64,000 nt of DNA, from positions 434,001 through 498,000 of the forward strand of contig NZ_JAUSSG010000004.1 of assembly GCF_030812215.1 (NCBI RefSeq), read 5' to 3'. The position numbers and the translations under genes were made by a program. This document shows, piece after piece, positions 28,011 through 36,005 of the stretch. Source of the DNA: Variovorax boronicumulans (GTDB lineage Bacteria > Pseudomonadota > Gammaproteobacteria > Burkholderiales > Burkholderiaceae_C). Position 1 is the first letter of the stretch; each line of letters begins with the position of its first letter. The notes below the pieces were generated by a model. It was not told the origin of the DNA. It saw nothing but the letters and a program-made list of their open reading frames with translations, and did not search any database.

Positions 28011-29123
28011 ATGACGAAGATGCGCACGATTTGCGTCGCCGCCCTGCTGGCGTTGACGGCGATGGGCGCCTCGGCCCAGATCCTCATCGGCCAGACCGCC
28101 GGCATGACCGGCTCAGTCGCCGCGAGCGTGAACGAGACCATCGGCGGCGCCCAGCTGGTGATCGACGCGGCCAATGCCCAGGGCGGCATCCACGGCGAGA
28201 AGATCGAGGTGATCCGCATGGACGACGGTTTCGACGTGAAGCGCGCCAGCGACAACGCCCGCGCGCTGATCGAGGACAAGAAGGTGGTGGCGCTCTTCAT
28301 GAGCCGCGGCACGCCGCACTCGCAGGCGATCATTCCGTGGCTCGACAAGAACGAGGTGGCGCTGATCGGCCCTTCCACCGGCGCGATGGTGCTGCACAAG
28401 CCGCTGCAAAAGCATGTGTTCAACGTGCGCGCCACCTACCAGCGCGAAGCCGAGAAGGCGGTGCAGCACCTGCTGACCATCGGCCTCACGCGCATCGCCG
28501 TGGTGTACGTGACCGACTCGTTCGGCAAGGACGCGCTCGAAGGTGCGATGACCGGCTTCACCAAGGGCAAGGCCACGCCGACGGTGACCATTCCCGCCGA
28601 CCGCGACAAGCCCGACTACGCGGCCATCGTGCCGGCCATCAAGGATGCCAACGCGCAGGCCGTGCTGTGGATCGGCTCGGGCGTCGCGGTGGTCGACGGC
28701 ATCAAGGCGCTGCGCGCCTCGGGGTCGGCGGCACAGGTGGTCACGCTGTCGAACAACGCCTCGTCGGGCTTCATCAAGCAACTGGGCGATGCCAGCCGCG
28801 GCGTGATCGTGACGCAGGTGTTTCCGAACGAGCGCTCGCTCGGCCAGCCGATGGTGAAGGAGGCGCTCACGCTGGCCAAGGCGAAGGGGCAGGCGGAGCT
28901 TTCGCCCGCTGCGCTCGAAGGCTTTGCATCGGCCAAGGTGCTGGTCGAGGCGCTGCGCCGCGCGGGCCCGAAACCCACGCGCGCCAAGGTGCTGGCCGCG
29001 CTGGAAAGCATCCGCAGCTACGACCTGGGCGGCGGGCTGGAGGTGAGCTACACGCCGCAGGACCACAGCGGCATCGACTTCGCAGACCTGGCGATCATCA
29101 GCGAGGGGCGGTTCAAGCGCTGA
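28011..29123 (+). CDS. ABC-type branched-chain amino acid-like substrate-binding protein, paralog 1
   Basis: A 370-residue type 1 periplasmic binding protein (LivJ-like). Signal peptide ends TAMGASAQ; the mature protein starts ILIGQTAGMTGSVAASVNET. It shares IEDKKVVALFMSRGTPHSQAI, GPSTGAMVLHKPLQKHVFNVR and the C-terminal DHSGIDFADLAIISEGRFKR with the next two genes. AAAGG precedes the ATG at 28011. A 7-bp inverted repeat AAACAAA/TTTGTTT (27957-27977) lies upstream. No permease or ATPase gene is nearby. Ligand unknown; the family covers amino acids, amides and aromatic acids. Confidence 0.9.
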   Translation: MTKMRTICVAALLALTAMGASAQILIGQTAGMTGSVAASVNETIGGAQLVIDAANAQGGIHGEKIEVIRMDDGFDVKRASDNARALIEDKKVVALFMSRGTPHSQAIIPWLDKNEVALIGPSTGAMVLHKPLQKHVFNVRATYQREAEKAVQHLLTIGLTRIAVVYVTDSFGKDALEGAMTGFTKGKATPTVTIPADRDKPDYAAIVPAIKDANAQAVLWIGSGVAVVDGIKALRASGSAAQVVTLSNNASSGFIKQLGDASRGVIVTQVFPNERSLGQPMVKEALTLAKAKGQAELSPAALEGFASAKVLVEALRRAGPKPTRAKVLAALESIRSYDLGGGLEVSYTPQDHSGIDFADLAIISEGRFKR

Positions 29124-29160
29124 CGCTCCGAGTTCCTCCGACCTCTTCATTCATCTGTTG

Positions 29161-29196
29161 CGGCCCGCCGGCTCCCGGCGGGCCGCTGTTTTTTGG
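29161..29196 (+). terminator. Rho-independent terminator after paralog 1
   Basis: CGGCCCGCCGG (29161-29171) and CCGGCGGGCCG (29175-29185) form an 11-bp perfect stem with a CTC loop, followed by CTGTTTTTT. It separates the first and second binding-protein genes into independent units. Confidence 0.9.
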
Positions 29197-29212
29197 GTCT
29201 GCAAACAATGGT

Positions 29213-29242
29213 TTGACAGGGTTTCCACGAGCAAACTAATGT
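29213..29242 (+). promoter_or_regulatory. Candidate promoter of binding-protein paralog 2
   Basis: TTGACA (29213-29218) and TAATGT (29237-29242) are 18 bases apart, right after the terminator of the preceding gene. The corresponding -35 in front of paralog 3 is degenerate (TCCGCA), so the two duplicated leaders probably differ in strength. Confidence 0.45.
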
Positions 29243-29275
29243 CACTAGTAGCAACACATTACACATCTTCTGACA
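29217..29275 (+). repeat. Duplicated leader block, copy in front of paralog 2
   Basis: CAGGGTTTCCAC (29217-29228), AATGTCACT (29238-29246) and TACACATCTTCTGACA (29260-29275) recur in front of paralog 3 at exactly the same spacing. The block probably carries shared control sites and was copied with the gene. Confidence 0.7.
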
Positions 29276-29309
29276 GGGGCAAGCTCGCCTCGTGGAAAGG
29301 CTTTGTTCA

Positions 29310-30422
29310 ATGAAGACGATGTTTGCGTCCTGCGCGGTTGCACTGTGCATGGCAGTGTTGGCTCCTGGGGCGGCGGCCCAGATCCTGATCGGCCAGTCGG
29401 CCGACCTCTCGGGCCCGGTGTCGGCCAGCGTGAAGGAGACGATCCTCGGTTCGCAGCTGGTGATCGATCAGGTCAACGCCCAGGGCGGCATCAACGGCGA
29501 ACAGGTCGAGGTGATCCGGCTGGACGACGGCCTCGACGCCAAGCGCTCGCTGGAAAACACCCGCATCTTGATCGAGGACAAGAAGGTCGTTGCGCTGCTC
29601 TTGAACCGCGGCACGCCCAACACGATCGCCGTGATCCCGCTGCTCGACAAATACGGCGTGGCGCTGGTCGGCCCCTCGACGGGGGCGATGGTGTTGCACA
29701 AGCCCCTGCAGAAGAACATCTTCAACGTGCGCTCGACCTACCAGCGCGAAGCCGAGAAGGCGGTGCAGCACTTGCAGACCACCGGCATCCAGCGCATCGC
29801 CGTGGTCCAGGCCGACGATTCCTTCGGCAAGGACGCGATGGAAGGTGCGAGCAAGGGTTTCGAGAAGGCGAACCTGAAGCCGGCGGTGGTGGCGCTGGCC
29901 GACCGCGCCAAGCCCGACTACTCGGCGATCGTGCCGCAGATCACCAAGGCCAATGCGCAGGCCGTGCTGTGGATCGGCTCGGGCACCGCGGTGACCGAAG
30001 GCGTGAAGGCGCTGCGGGCCGCGGGCTCGGCGGCGCAGATCATCACGCTGTCGAACAACGCTGCATCGGGCTTCATCAAGGAACTGGGCTCGGCGAGCGC
30101 GGGCGTGATCATCACGCAGGTGCTGCCCTACGAGCGCTCGTTCGGCCATCCGATGATCAAGGAAGCGATGGCGCTCGCGAAAGCCAAGGGGCAGAACGAG
30201 CTGTCGCCGGCGCTGCTCGAAGGCTTCGTCGCCACCAAGGTGCTGGTGGAGGCGCTGCGCCGCACAGGCCCCAAGCCCACGCGCGCGAAGCTCATCGCCA
30301 CGCTCAACAGCTTCCAGTACGACGTGGGCGGCGGCATCGAGGTGAACTACTCGCCGACGGATCACACGGGCATCGACTACGTCGACCTGTCGATCGTGAG
30401 CGAAGGCCGCTTCAAGCGCTGA
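29310..30422 (+). CDS. ABC-type branched-chain amino acid-like substrate-binding protein, paralog 2
   Basis: A 370-residue binding protein, colinear with paralog 1 and closer still to paralog 3. Signal peptide ends VLAPGAAAQ; the mature start is ILIGQSADLSGPVSASVKET. GGAAAGG-type Shine-Dalgarno bases precede the ATG at 29310; an upstream in-frame ATG adds six residues. It has its own promoter candidate and is closed by terminators on both sides. Differences from the sister genes cluster in the middle (for example VVQADDSFGKDAMEGASKGFEKA), where ligand-domain loops lie, so ligand range may differ. Confidence 0.9.
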   Translation: MKTMFASCAVALCMAVLAPGAAAQILIGQSADLSGPVSASVKETILGSQLVIDQVNAQGGINGEQVEVIRLDDGLDAKRSLENTRILIEDKKVVALLLNRGTPNTIAVIPLLDKYGVALVGPSTGAMVLHKPLQKNIFNVRSTYQREAEKAVQHLQTTGIQRIAVVQADDSFGKDAMEGASKGFEKANLKPAVVALADRAKPDYSAIVPQITKANAQAVLWIGSGTAVTEGVKALRAAGSAAQIITLSNNAASGFIKELGSASAGVIITQVLPYERSFGHPMIKEAMALAKAKGQNELSPALLEGFVATKVLVEALRRTGPKPTRAKLIATLNSFQYDVGGGIEVNYSPTDHTGIDYVDLSIVSEGRFKR

Positions 30423-30447
30423 CCGCAGCCGCGCGTCCTCCGTCACA

Positions 30448-30482
30448 CGGCCCGCCGGCGCACCCGGCGGGCCGTTTCTTTT
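30448..30482 (+). terminator. Rho-independent terminator after paralog 2
   Basis: CGGCCCGCCGG (from 30448) pairs with CCGGCGGGCCG (to 30474), followed by TTTCTTTT. Its stem is identical to the terminator after paralog 1, so the terminator was duplicated together with the gene. Confidence 0.9.
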
Positions 30483-30505
30483 GGGCGGTTGAAAACAACG
30501 GTCCG

Positions 30506-30564
30506 CAGGGTTTCCACAAACACAGAAATGTCACTTGCAGAAACAAACTACACATCTTTTGACA
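30506..30564 (+). repeat. Duplicated leader block, copy in front of paralog 3
   Basis: CAGGGTTTCCAC (30506-30517), AATGTCACT (30527-30535) and TACACATCTTTTGACA (30549-30564) match the block before paralog 2. The distances between the three motifs are the same, while the bases between them have diverged. Confidence 0.7.
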
Positions 30565-30595
30565 TTAACGAACAATTCGTGAAAGACCTCGCCCG

Positions 30596-31711
30596 ATGAA
30601 GAAGATGTTGAAGTCCTGCACTGCCGCATTGCTGCTGGCGACGATCACCCAAGGCGCGTCGGCCCAGATCGTGATCGGCCAGTCGGCCGATCTTTCCGGA
30701 CTTGTCTCCGCCAGCGTCAAGGAGGCGATCCTGGGCTCGCAGCTGCTCATCGACCAGGTCAATACCCAGGGCGGCATCAACGGCGAGCGGATCGAGGTGA
30801 TCCGCATGGACGACGGCTTCGACCCCAAGCGCACCGTGGAGAACTCGCGCGCGCTGATCGAGGACAAGAAGGTGCTTGCGCTGCTGCTCAACCGCGGGAC
30901 ACCCAACGCGACGGCCGTGATTCCGCTGCTCGAGAAGCACGGCGTGCCGCTGGTGGGCCCTTCTTCCGGCGCGATGGTGCTGCACACGCCGCTGCAGAAG
31001 TACATCTTCAACGTGCGCTCGACCTACCAGCGCGAGGCCGAGAAGGCCGTGCAGCACCTGCACACCATCGGCATACAGCGCATCGGCGTGGTGCAGGAGC
31101 AGGACTCCGCTTTCGCGACCGACGCGATGGTGGGCGCGAACAAGGGCTTCGAGAGCGCGAAGATCAAGCCTGCGGTGCTGGTGCCGGCAGACCGCCGCAA
31201 GCCCGACTACGGCACCATCGTTCCGCCGTTGACGCAGGCGAACGTGCAGGCCGTGCTGTGGATCGGCTCGGGCACGGCCGTCACCGAAGGCGTGAAGGCG
31301 CTGCGCGCGGCGGGCTCGGCGGCGCAGGTGATCACGCTGTCGAACAACGCCGCATCGGGCTTCATCAAGGAGCTGGGTTCGTCCAGCGGTGGCGTGATCG
31401 TCACGCAGGTGCTGCCCTACGAGCGCTCCTTCGGTCATCCGCTCATCAAGGAAGCGATGGCGCTCGCAAAGGCCAAGGGGCAGAACGAGTTGTCGCCCGC
31501 ACTGCTCGAAGGCTTCGTCGCCACCAAGGTGCTGGTGGAGGCGCTGCGCCGCACAGGCCCCAAGCCCACGCGCGCCCGACTGCTCGCCACGCTCAACAGC
31601 TTCCAGTACGACGTGGGCGGCGGGCTCGATGTGAACTACTCGCCGACGGACCACTCGGGCATCGACTATGTCGATCTGTCCATCATCAGCGAGGGGCGCT
31701 TCAAGAGGTAG
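30596..31711 (+). CDS. ABC-type branched-chain amino acid-like substrate-binding protein, paralog 3
   Basis: A 371-residue binding protein, nearly identical to paralog 2 over its C-terminal half (AASGFIKELGS through ELSPALLEGFVATKVLVEALRRTGPKPTRA). Signal peptide ends ITQGASAQ. One extra residue lies in the variable middle segment (QEQDSAFATDAMVG). Tandem duplication is the simplest origin, with paralog 1 the oldest branch. No recognisable terminator follows it before the small leftward gene at 31742. Confidence 0.9.
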   Translation: MKKMLKSCTAALLLATITQGASAQIVIGQSADLSGLVSASVKEAILGSQLLIDQVNTQGGINGERIEVIRMDDGFDPKRTVENSRALIEDKKVLALLLNRGTPNATAVIPLLEKHGVPLVGPSSGAMVLHTPLQKYIFNVRSTYQREAEKAVQHLHTIGIQRIGVVQEQDSAFATDAMVGANKGFESAKIKPAVLVPADRRKPDYGTIVPPLTQANVQAVLWIGSGTAVTEGVKALRAAGSAAQVITLSNNAASGFIKELGSSSGGVIVTQVLPYERSFGHPLIKEAMALAKAKGQNELSPALLEGFVATKVLVEALRRTGPKPTRARLLATLNSFQYDVGGGLDVNYSPTDHSGIDYVDLSIISEGRFKR

Positions 31712-31741
31712 CTCGATCGGTGGCTCGTCCCCAGGCTGTGT

Positions 31742-31894
31742 CTACTTTTGCGCAGCCGGTGCCGCGGGCGCAGGCGCGTGCGTGGTGTCCCCGCCGTGCT
31801 TTTCGCCCGACATGTCGACCTTGTCGCCGGCCTTCGAAATCACGTACAGGGAAATGGCGGCAAAGATGACGAAGCCGACGACGATTTTCCACAT
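31742..31894 (-). CDS. Small (50-residue) single-pass membrane protein
   Basis: Reading leftward from ATG 31894 gives 50 residues: MWKIVVGFVIFAAISLYVIS (one membrane helix), then a charged stretch KAGDKVDMSGEKHGGD and a Pro/Ala tail PAPAAPAAQK. AGGAG lies eight bases upstream of the ATG. The shape (N-terminal anchor, hydrophilic Pro/Ala tail) suits a small inner-membrane protein. It lies beyond a strong hairpin that follows the MFS gene, so it may have its own promoter. Function unknown. Confidence 0.7.
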   Translation of the reverse strand: MWKIVVGFVIFAAISLYVISKAGDKVDMSGEKHGGDTTHAPAPAAPAAQK

Positions 31895-31939
31895 GGGTGC
31901 TGTCTCCTGAAGAGGGTTGGATGGTGAGGAGGGTTCAAG

Positions 31940-31978
31940 AAAAGGGCCTCATGCCGTGGGATGGCATGAAGCCCTTTT
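31940..31978. terminator. Bidirectional terminator between the small membrane protein and MFS genes
   Basis: AAAAGGGCCTCATGCC (31940-31955) pairs with GGCATGAAGCCCTTTT (31963-31978), with only one central mismatch. Both ends carry A or T runs. It should end the leftward MFS transcript and could also serve rightward transcription from paralog 3. Confidence 0.8.
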
Positions 31979-32040
31979 GTTGAACGGAGGGCCGCTCCCG
32001 CAGCCCTCCTTTCGCGTGTGCGATGCGCGTTCGCGATCGG

Positions 32041-33735
32041 TCAGTCGTTCGCGTAGATGTCCACGTCCTTCGTCTCGCGGATGAAGAGCGTGCCGATCAC
32101 CAGCGTGATGCCCGCGATGATGATCGGGTACCAGAGGCCGTTGTACATGTTGCCGGTCGATGCCACGATGGCGAAGGCGGTGGTCGGCAGCAAGCCGCCG
32201 AACCAGCCGTTGCCGATGTGATACGGCAGGCTCATCGAGGTGTAGCGGATGCGCGTGGGGAACAGCTCGACCAGCATCGCGGCGATCGGGCCGTAGACCA
32301 TCGTCACCAGCAGCACCAGCCAGAACAGGAGCACGATCGTCAGCACCTTGTTGATCTTGGCCGGATCGGCCTTGGCCGGGTAGCCCGCGACCTTCAGGTC
32401 TTCGGCCACGCCCTTCTTGAAGGCGGCGATGGCCTTGGCGGTGTTCTCGTCGAACTTGGAGTTCACGACCACGCCGGTGGGCGCCTCGATGGCCTTGTTG
32501 CCGATCTTCACGATCGCCGGGGAGCCCGGCGCGCCGGCCACGTTCTCATAGCTCACCGAGTTCTGCACGAGGTAGCGCTTGGCGATGTCGCACGAGCTTC
32601 TGAAGTCGATCTCGCGGGCCACCGGGTTGCCCTGGAACGAGCAGGTCGCGGGGTCGGCCGTGACGGTCACGCCGGCCGTGGCCTGTGCGCGGGCCAGGTC
32701 GGGGTTGGCGGCTTCGGTCAGCATCTTGAAGACCGGGAAGTAGGTGACCACGGCCAGGAGGCAGCCGGCCATGATGATCGGCTTGCGGCCGATCTTGTCC
32801 GACAGCGTGCCGAACACCACGAAGAACGGCGTGCCCAGCAGCAGCGCGGCGGCGATCATCAGGTTGGCCGTGGTCGCATCGACCTTCAGCTGTGCCGTGA
32901 GGAAGAAGAGCGCATAGAACTGGCCCGAGTACCAGACCACCGCCTGGCCAGCCGTGAGGCCGACCAGCGCCAGGATCACGATCTTGAGGTTCTTCCATTG
33001 GCCGAAGGATTCGGCCAGCGGTGCCTTGGAGGTCTTGCCCTCGGCCTTCATCTTCTGGAAGGCGGGCGACTCCGACAGCGTCAGGCGGATCCACACCGAG
33101 ATGGCCAGGAGCAGGATCGACACCAGGAACGGAATGCGCCAGCCCCAGTCGTTGAAGACCGCTTCGCCCAGGAACTCGCGCACGCCCAGGATCACGATCA
33201 GGCTCAGAAACAGGCCCAGCGTGGCCGTGGTCTGGATCCACGAGGTGTACGCACCGCGCTTGCCGTGCGGGGAGTGCTCGGCCACGTAGGTCGCGGCTCC
33301 GCCGTACTCGCCGCCGAGCGCGAGGCCCTGCAGCATGCGCAGCGCGATCAGGATCACCGGCGCCGCGACGCCGATGGTCGCGTAGCTGGGCAACAGGCCG
33401 ACGATGAACGTCGACAGGCCCATGATCAGGATCGTCACCAGGAAGGTGTACTTGCGCCCGATCATGTCGCCCAGGCGGCCGAACACGATGGCGCCGAACG
33501 GACGCACCAGGAAGCCGGCCGCAAACGCCAGCAACGCGAAGATGAAGGCAGCGCCCGCATCCAGCCCGCTGAAGAACTGCTTGGCGATGATCGCCGCGAG
33601 CGAACCGTAGAGATAGAAGTCGTACCACTCGAACACGGTGCCGAGCGAGGAGGCGAAGATGACTTTCTTCTCCTCCGAGGACATGGGCCGGGGGGCCGGA
33701 TGCGGCACTCCCCGTGAATCTAGTGTGGCGGCCAT
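32041..33735 (-). CDS. MHS-type MFS transporter with a large inserted loop
   Basis: A 564-residue metabolite:proton symporter-like protein. Hallmarks: SSLGTVFEWYDFYLYGSLAA, RPFGAIVFGRLGDMIGRKYTFL, and LQGLALGGEYGGAATYVAEH. About 100 extra residues lie at about 365-465 between transmembrane segments, with two Cys (DPATCSFQGN and DFRSSCDIAK). That is why it exceeds the usual 430-450. AGGAG precedes the ATG at 33735; the upstream in-frame ATG has no signal. Substrate is probably a carboxylate, by family. Confidence 0.9.
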   Translation of the reverse strand: MAATLDSRGVPHPAPRPMSSEEKKVIFASSLGTVFEWYDFYLYGSLAAIIAKQFFSGLDAGAAFIFALLAFAAGFLVRPFGAIVFGRLGDMIGRKYTFLVTILIMGLSTFIVGLLPSYATIGVAAPVILIALRMLQGLALGGEYGGAATYVAEHSPHGKRGAYTSWIQTTATLGLFLSLIVILGVREFLGEAVFNDWGWRIPFLVSILLLAISVWIRLTLSESPAFQKMKAEGKTSKAPLAESFGQWKNLKIVILALVGLTAGQAVVWYSGQFYALFFLTAQLKVDATTANLMIAAALLLGTPFFVVFGTLSDKIGRKPIIMAGCLLAVVTYFPVFKMLTEAANPDLARAQATAGVTVTADPATCSFQGNPVAREIDFRSSCDIAKRYLVQNSVSYENVAGAPGSPAIVKIGNKAIEAPTGVVVNSKFDENTAKAIAAFKKGVAEDLKVAGYPAKADPAKINKVLTIVLLFWLVLLVTMVYGPIAAMLVELFPTRIRYTSMSLPYHIGNGWFGGLLPTTAFAIVASTGNMYNGLWYPIIIAGITLVIGTLFIRETKDVDIYAND

Positions 33736-33926
33736 TGCGTCGTCTCCTGTGTGTTTGCGTTCATGCGGCACCCGGTATCCGGGGCCGTGAGGCATTCTTG
33801 GAGCCGTGACTGACCCGAGACTTGCGCGAAACTGAACCGATGCTTACGGATTAAGGTGAAACCCGCGGGGCGCGTTTCAGCCTGTAAGAAATCGCAACCC
33901 TGCTCGGGTTTGTCCTCAGGGGCCTT

Positions 33927-34571
33927 TCAGGCCTTGCTGCTGCGCAGCAAAGAGGGGCGCTGGTCGGCGCCGGTCCATGCGGGGCCGTCGAACCACGCAT
34001 CGCCGGCGAGGTACGAACGCAGCATCGCGAGGCCGTCGAAGCCCCAGAAGAGGCGGCCGTCGACCACATAGGCGGGCGTTCCGAACACGCCGAGCGCGAG
34101 CGCCTCGTCGGTGTTGCGCTTCAGGAGCGCCTTGCTCTCGTCGCTGCCTGCTTCGCGCTTCGGTTGCAGCTGCGCAGTGAGCGCGGCGAGCCGTGCGGCA
34201 TCGCCGGCTTCTTCGCCGCCGCGCCACACGTGGCGGAAGATGGTTTCGGCCACGAAGCGGCTGATGCTGCCGTCGTCCGATGTGGAAACCGCAAGCCGCA
34301 GGTGCGCGAGCGGGTTGTAGGGATGCGAGGCCGGCATCTCGATCTGGATGCCGTTCGCATGTCCGAGCCACAGCACATGGCGGTAGGTCCAGCTGCGTTT
34401 CGACGGAATCTCGGCCGGCCCGAGCTGGCCGTGTTCCTTCAGCAGCGCGCCGAGCAGCACCGGCTTGTAGGCCACGCTGTAGCTCAGCCCTTCGAGCGCC
34501 TCTGGCAGGTGCTCGAACGCGAGGTGCGCGTAGGGCGAGATGAAGTCGAGATAGAAGTCGATGTGCTTCAT
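33927..34571 (-). CDS. 2-hydroxychromene-2-carboxylate isomerase family protein
   Basis: A 214-residue DsbA-fold, GST-kappa-like enzyme. The N-terminus MKHIDFYLDFISPYAHLA has the catalytic Ser12 of NahD-type glutathione-dependent isomerases, and VFGTPAYVVDGRLFWGFD is the cis-Pro region. NahD acts in naphthalene degradation, but no such pathway is here, so the substrate is uncertain. The start overlaps the stop of the DUF1289 gene (ATGA). It ends the leftward YbaK-DUF1289-isomerase unit. Confidence 0.85.
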   Translation of the reverse strand: MKHIDFYLDFISPYAHLAFEHLPEALEGLSYSVAYKPVLLGALLKEHGQLGPAEIPSKRSWTYRHVLWLGHANGIQIEMPASHPYNPLAHLRLAVSTSDDGSISRFVAETIFRHVWRGGEEAGDAARLAALTAQLQPKREAGSDESKALLKRNTDEALALGVFGTPAYVVDGRLFWGFDGLAMLRSYLAGDAWFDGPAWTGADQRPSLLRSSKA

Positions 34572-34834
34572 GCGTCGTGGTCTCCGGAGGTTTCCGGGAC
34601 GCGCCAGATGCCCGCCCGGGCCCGCAACTCTATCGCGCGCCACACGCCGCGGCGTGCGTCGTCTTCCATCTTGCTCCAGCCCGCGATCTCGGGGATGGTG
34701 CGCAGGCACCCTTCGCAGAAGCCGCTCAGGCGGTCCATGCGGCAGACCGAGGTGCAGGGCGAGGGAACGTCTTCGGGCAGGTCGCGCACGGCGGCCGCGC
34801 GCGCGGCCAGGGTCTCGGCCTCGGCGAAGTTCAA
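34568..34834 (-). CDS. DUF1289 family small Cys-rich protein
   Basis: An 88-residue protein with the DUF1289 Cys pattern at Cys27, Cys31, Cys40 and Cys43 (PCTSVCRMDRLSGFCEGCLRT), a likely metal or Fe-S site, followed by EIAGWSKMEDDARRGVW. The start is a TTG that overlaps the YbaK stop as TTGA; the end overlaps the isomerase start as ATGA. Function of the family is unknown. Confidence 0.85.
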   Translation of the reverse strand: MNFAEAETLAARAAAVRDLPEDVPSPCTSVCRMDRLSGFCEGCLRTIPEIAGWSKMEDDARRGVWRAIELRARAGIWRVPETSGDHDA

Positions 34835-35319
34835 ACCACGTCCGCCACCGGCGCGCCGGTGAGGGTTTCGAGGTCCTGCGGCCGCAGCTGGAACACCGCA
34901 TGCGGATGGCCTGCCGCGGCCCAGATCTCCTCGAAGCGGAAGAGCTCGCGGTCGATCAGCACCACGGGCTTCGTCGCGTGTCCCACGGGCGAGACACCGC
35001 CGATGGTGAAGCCGGTGCGCGCCTTCACGAACTCGGCGTCGGCGCGGCCGGTCTTGCCGATGAGCGCATCGACTTTTTTCTCGTCCACGCGCTTGTCGCC
35101 CGAGGTGATGACCAGCACCGCCACGTCGTCGCTCTTGCGGCGGAAGATGATGCTCTTGGCGATCTGCCCGACCGAGATGCCGAGCGCATCGGCCGCCTGC
35201 TGCGCGGTGCGGCAGGCGTCGTCCAGCATGCGTGGGGAATGGGGATGGCCGGCGTCCTGCAGCACGCGGGAGACGCGCTGCACGCCTTCGGGGAGGGAGT
35301 GGAGTTCAGAGCCGCACAT
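34831..35319 (-). CDS. YbaK/ProX-type aminoacyl-tRNA deacylase
   Basis: A 162-residue single-domain protein of the YbaK/EbsC group, which hydrolyses mischarged tRNA in trans. The segments RTAQQAADALGISVGQIAKSIIFR and TGFTIGGVSPVGH are the family core. It is first in a three-gene, fully overlapping unit with the DUF1289 and isomerase genes. The tRNA specificity (Cys-tRNAPro or other) is not predictable. Confidence 0.88.
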   Translation of the reverse strand: MCGSELHSLPEGVQRVSRVLQDAGHPHSPRMLDDACRTAQQAADALGISVGQIAKSIIFRRKSDDVAVLVITSGDKRVDEKKVDALIGKTGRADAEFVKARTGFTIGGVSPVGHATKPVVLIDRELFRFEEIWAAAGHPHAVFQLRPQDLETLTGAPVADVV

Positions 35320-35332
35320 GGATTCGAATCTA

Positions 35333-35971
35333 TCAGGCGCTGCGCTTGAACATGAACAGGAACGCGCCCATCGCCATCAGCACGCCGCCGAAGACGCGGT
35401 TCTGCGCACGGCGCGCGCGCACCGAGCGCAGCACGCCCTGCAGCCGCGCGGCGAGCCAGGCGTAGCCGTGCATCACGGTCACGTCGACCATCACCGTCGT
35501 GGCCAGCAGCACCAGCAGCTGCAGCCACAGCGGACGCGTCGGCTGGATGAACTGCGGCAGCACCGCCGCCATGAAGACGATGCCCTTGGGGTTCGTCACG
35601 TTGGTGAGGAAGCCGCGCAGCACGCGTTGCCGCGCCGTGAGGTCGGGCTCGCCGGCGGATTCCGCAGCGTCGCCGCCGACCTTCGCGACCGGCGCGCGCC
35701 ACTGGCGCCAGCCCAGCCACAGCAGGTAGCAAGCGCCGACCACCTTGATCACCGTGAACGCGGTGGCCGAGGCGGTGAGCACCGCGCCCACGCCGAGCCC
35801 CGCCACCAGCAGGATCACCGCCAGCCCAAGCTGCAGGCCGACGATGGTCGCCGTGGTGCGCCGCACGCCGTAGCTGAGGCCATGGCTCATGCTGAGCACC
35901 GCGCCCGAACCGGGCGACACCGCGATGACGCAACTGGCCACCAGAAATGCAAGCCAGACATGCAGGTCCAC
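35333..35971 (-). CDS. LysE/RhtB family amino acid exporter
   Basis: A 212-residue inner-membrane protein with six predicted helices and the family opening VWLAFLVASCVIAVSPGSGAVLSMSHGLSYGVR. The conserved FLTNVTNPKGIVFM segment is present. The start is GTG at 35971 with AGGAG five bases before it. Exports an amino acid or related metabolite; the ligand is unknown. It lies 34 bp after HMG-CoA lyase in the same direction. Confidence 0.9.
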   Translation of the reverse strand: MDLHVWLAFLVASCVIAVSPGSGAVLSMSHGLSYGVRRTTATIVGLQLGLAVILLVAGLGVGAVLTASATAFTVIKVVGACYLLWLGWRQWRAPVAKVGGDAAESAGEPDLTARQRVLRGFLTNVTNPKGIVFMAAVLPQFIQPTRPLWLQLLVLLATTVMVDVTVMHGYAWLAARLQGVLRSVRARRAQNRVFGGVLMAMGAFLFMFKRSA

Positions 35972-36005
35972 GAAAACTCCTGTGCGTGTGTGTTGTGTTG
36001 CGATC

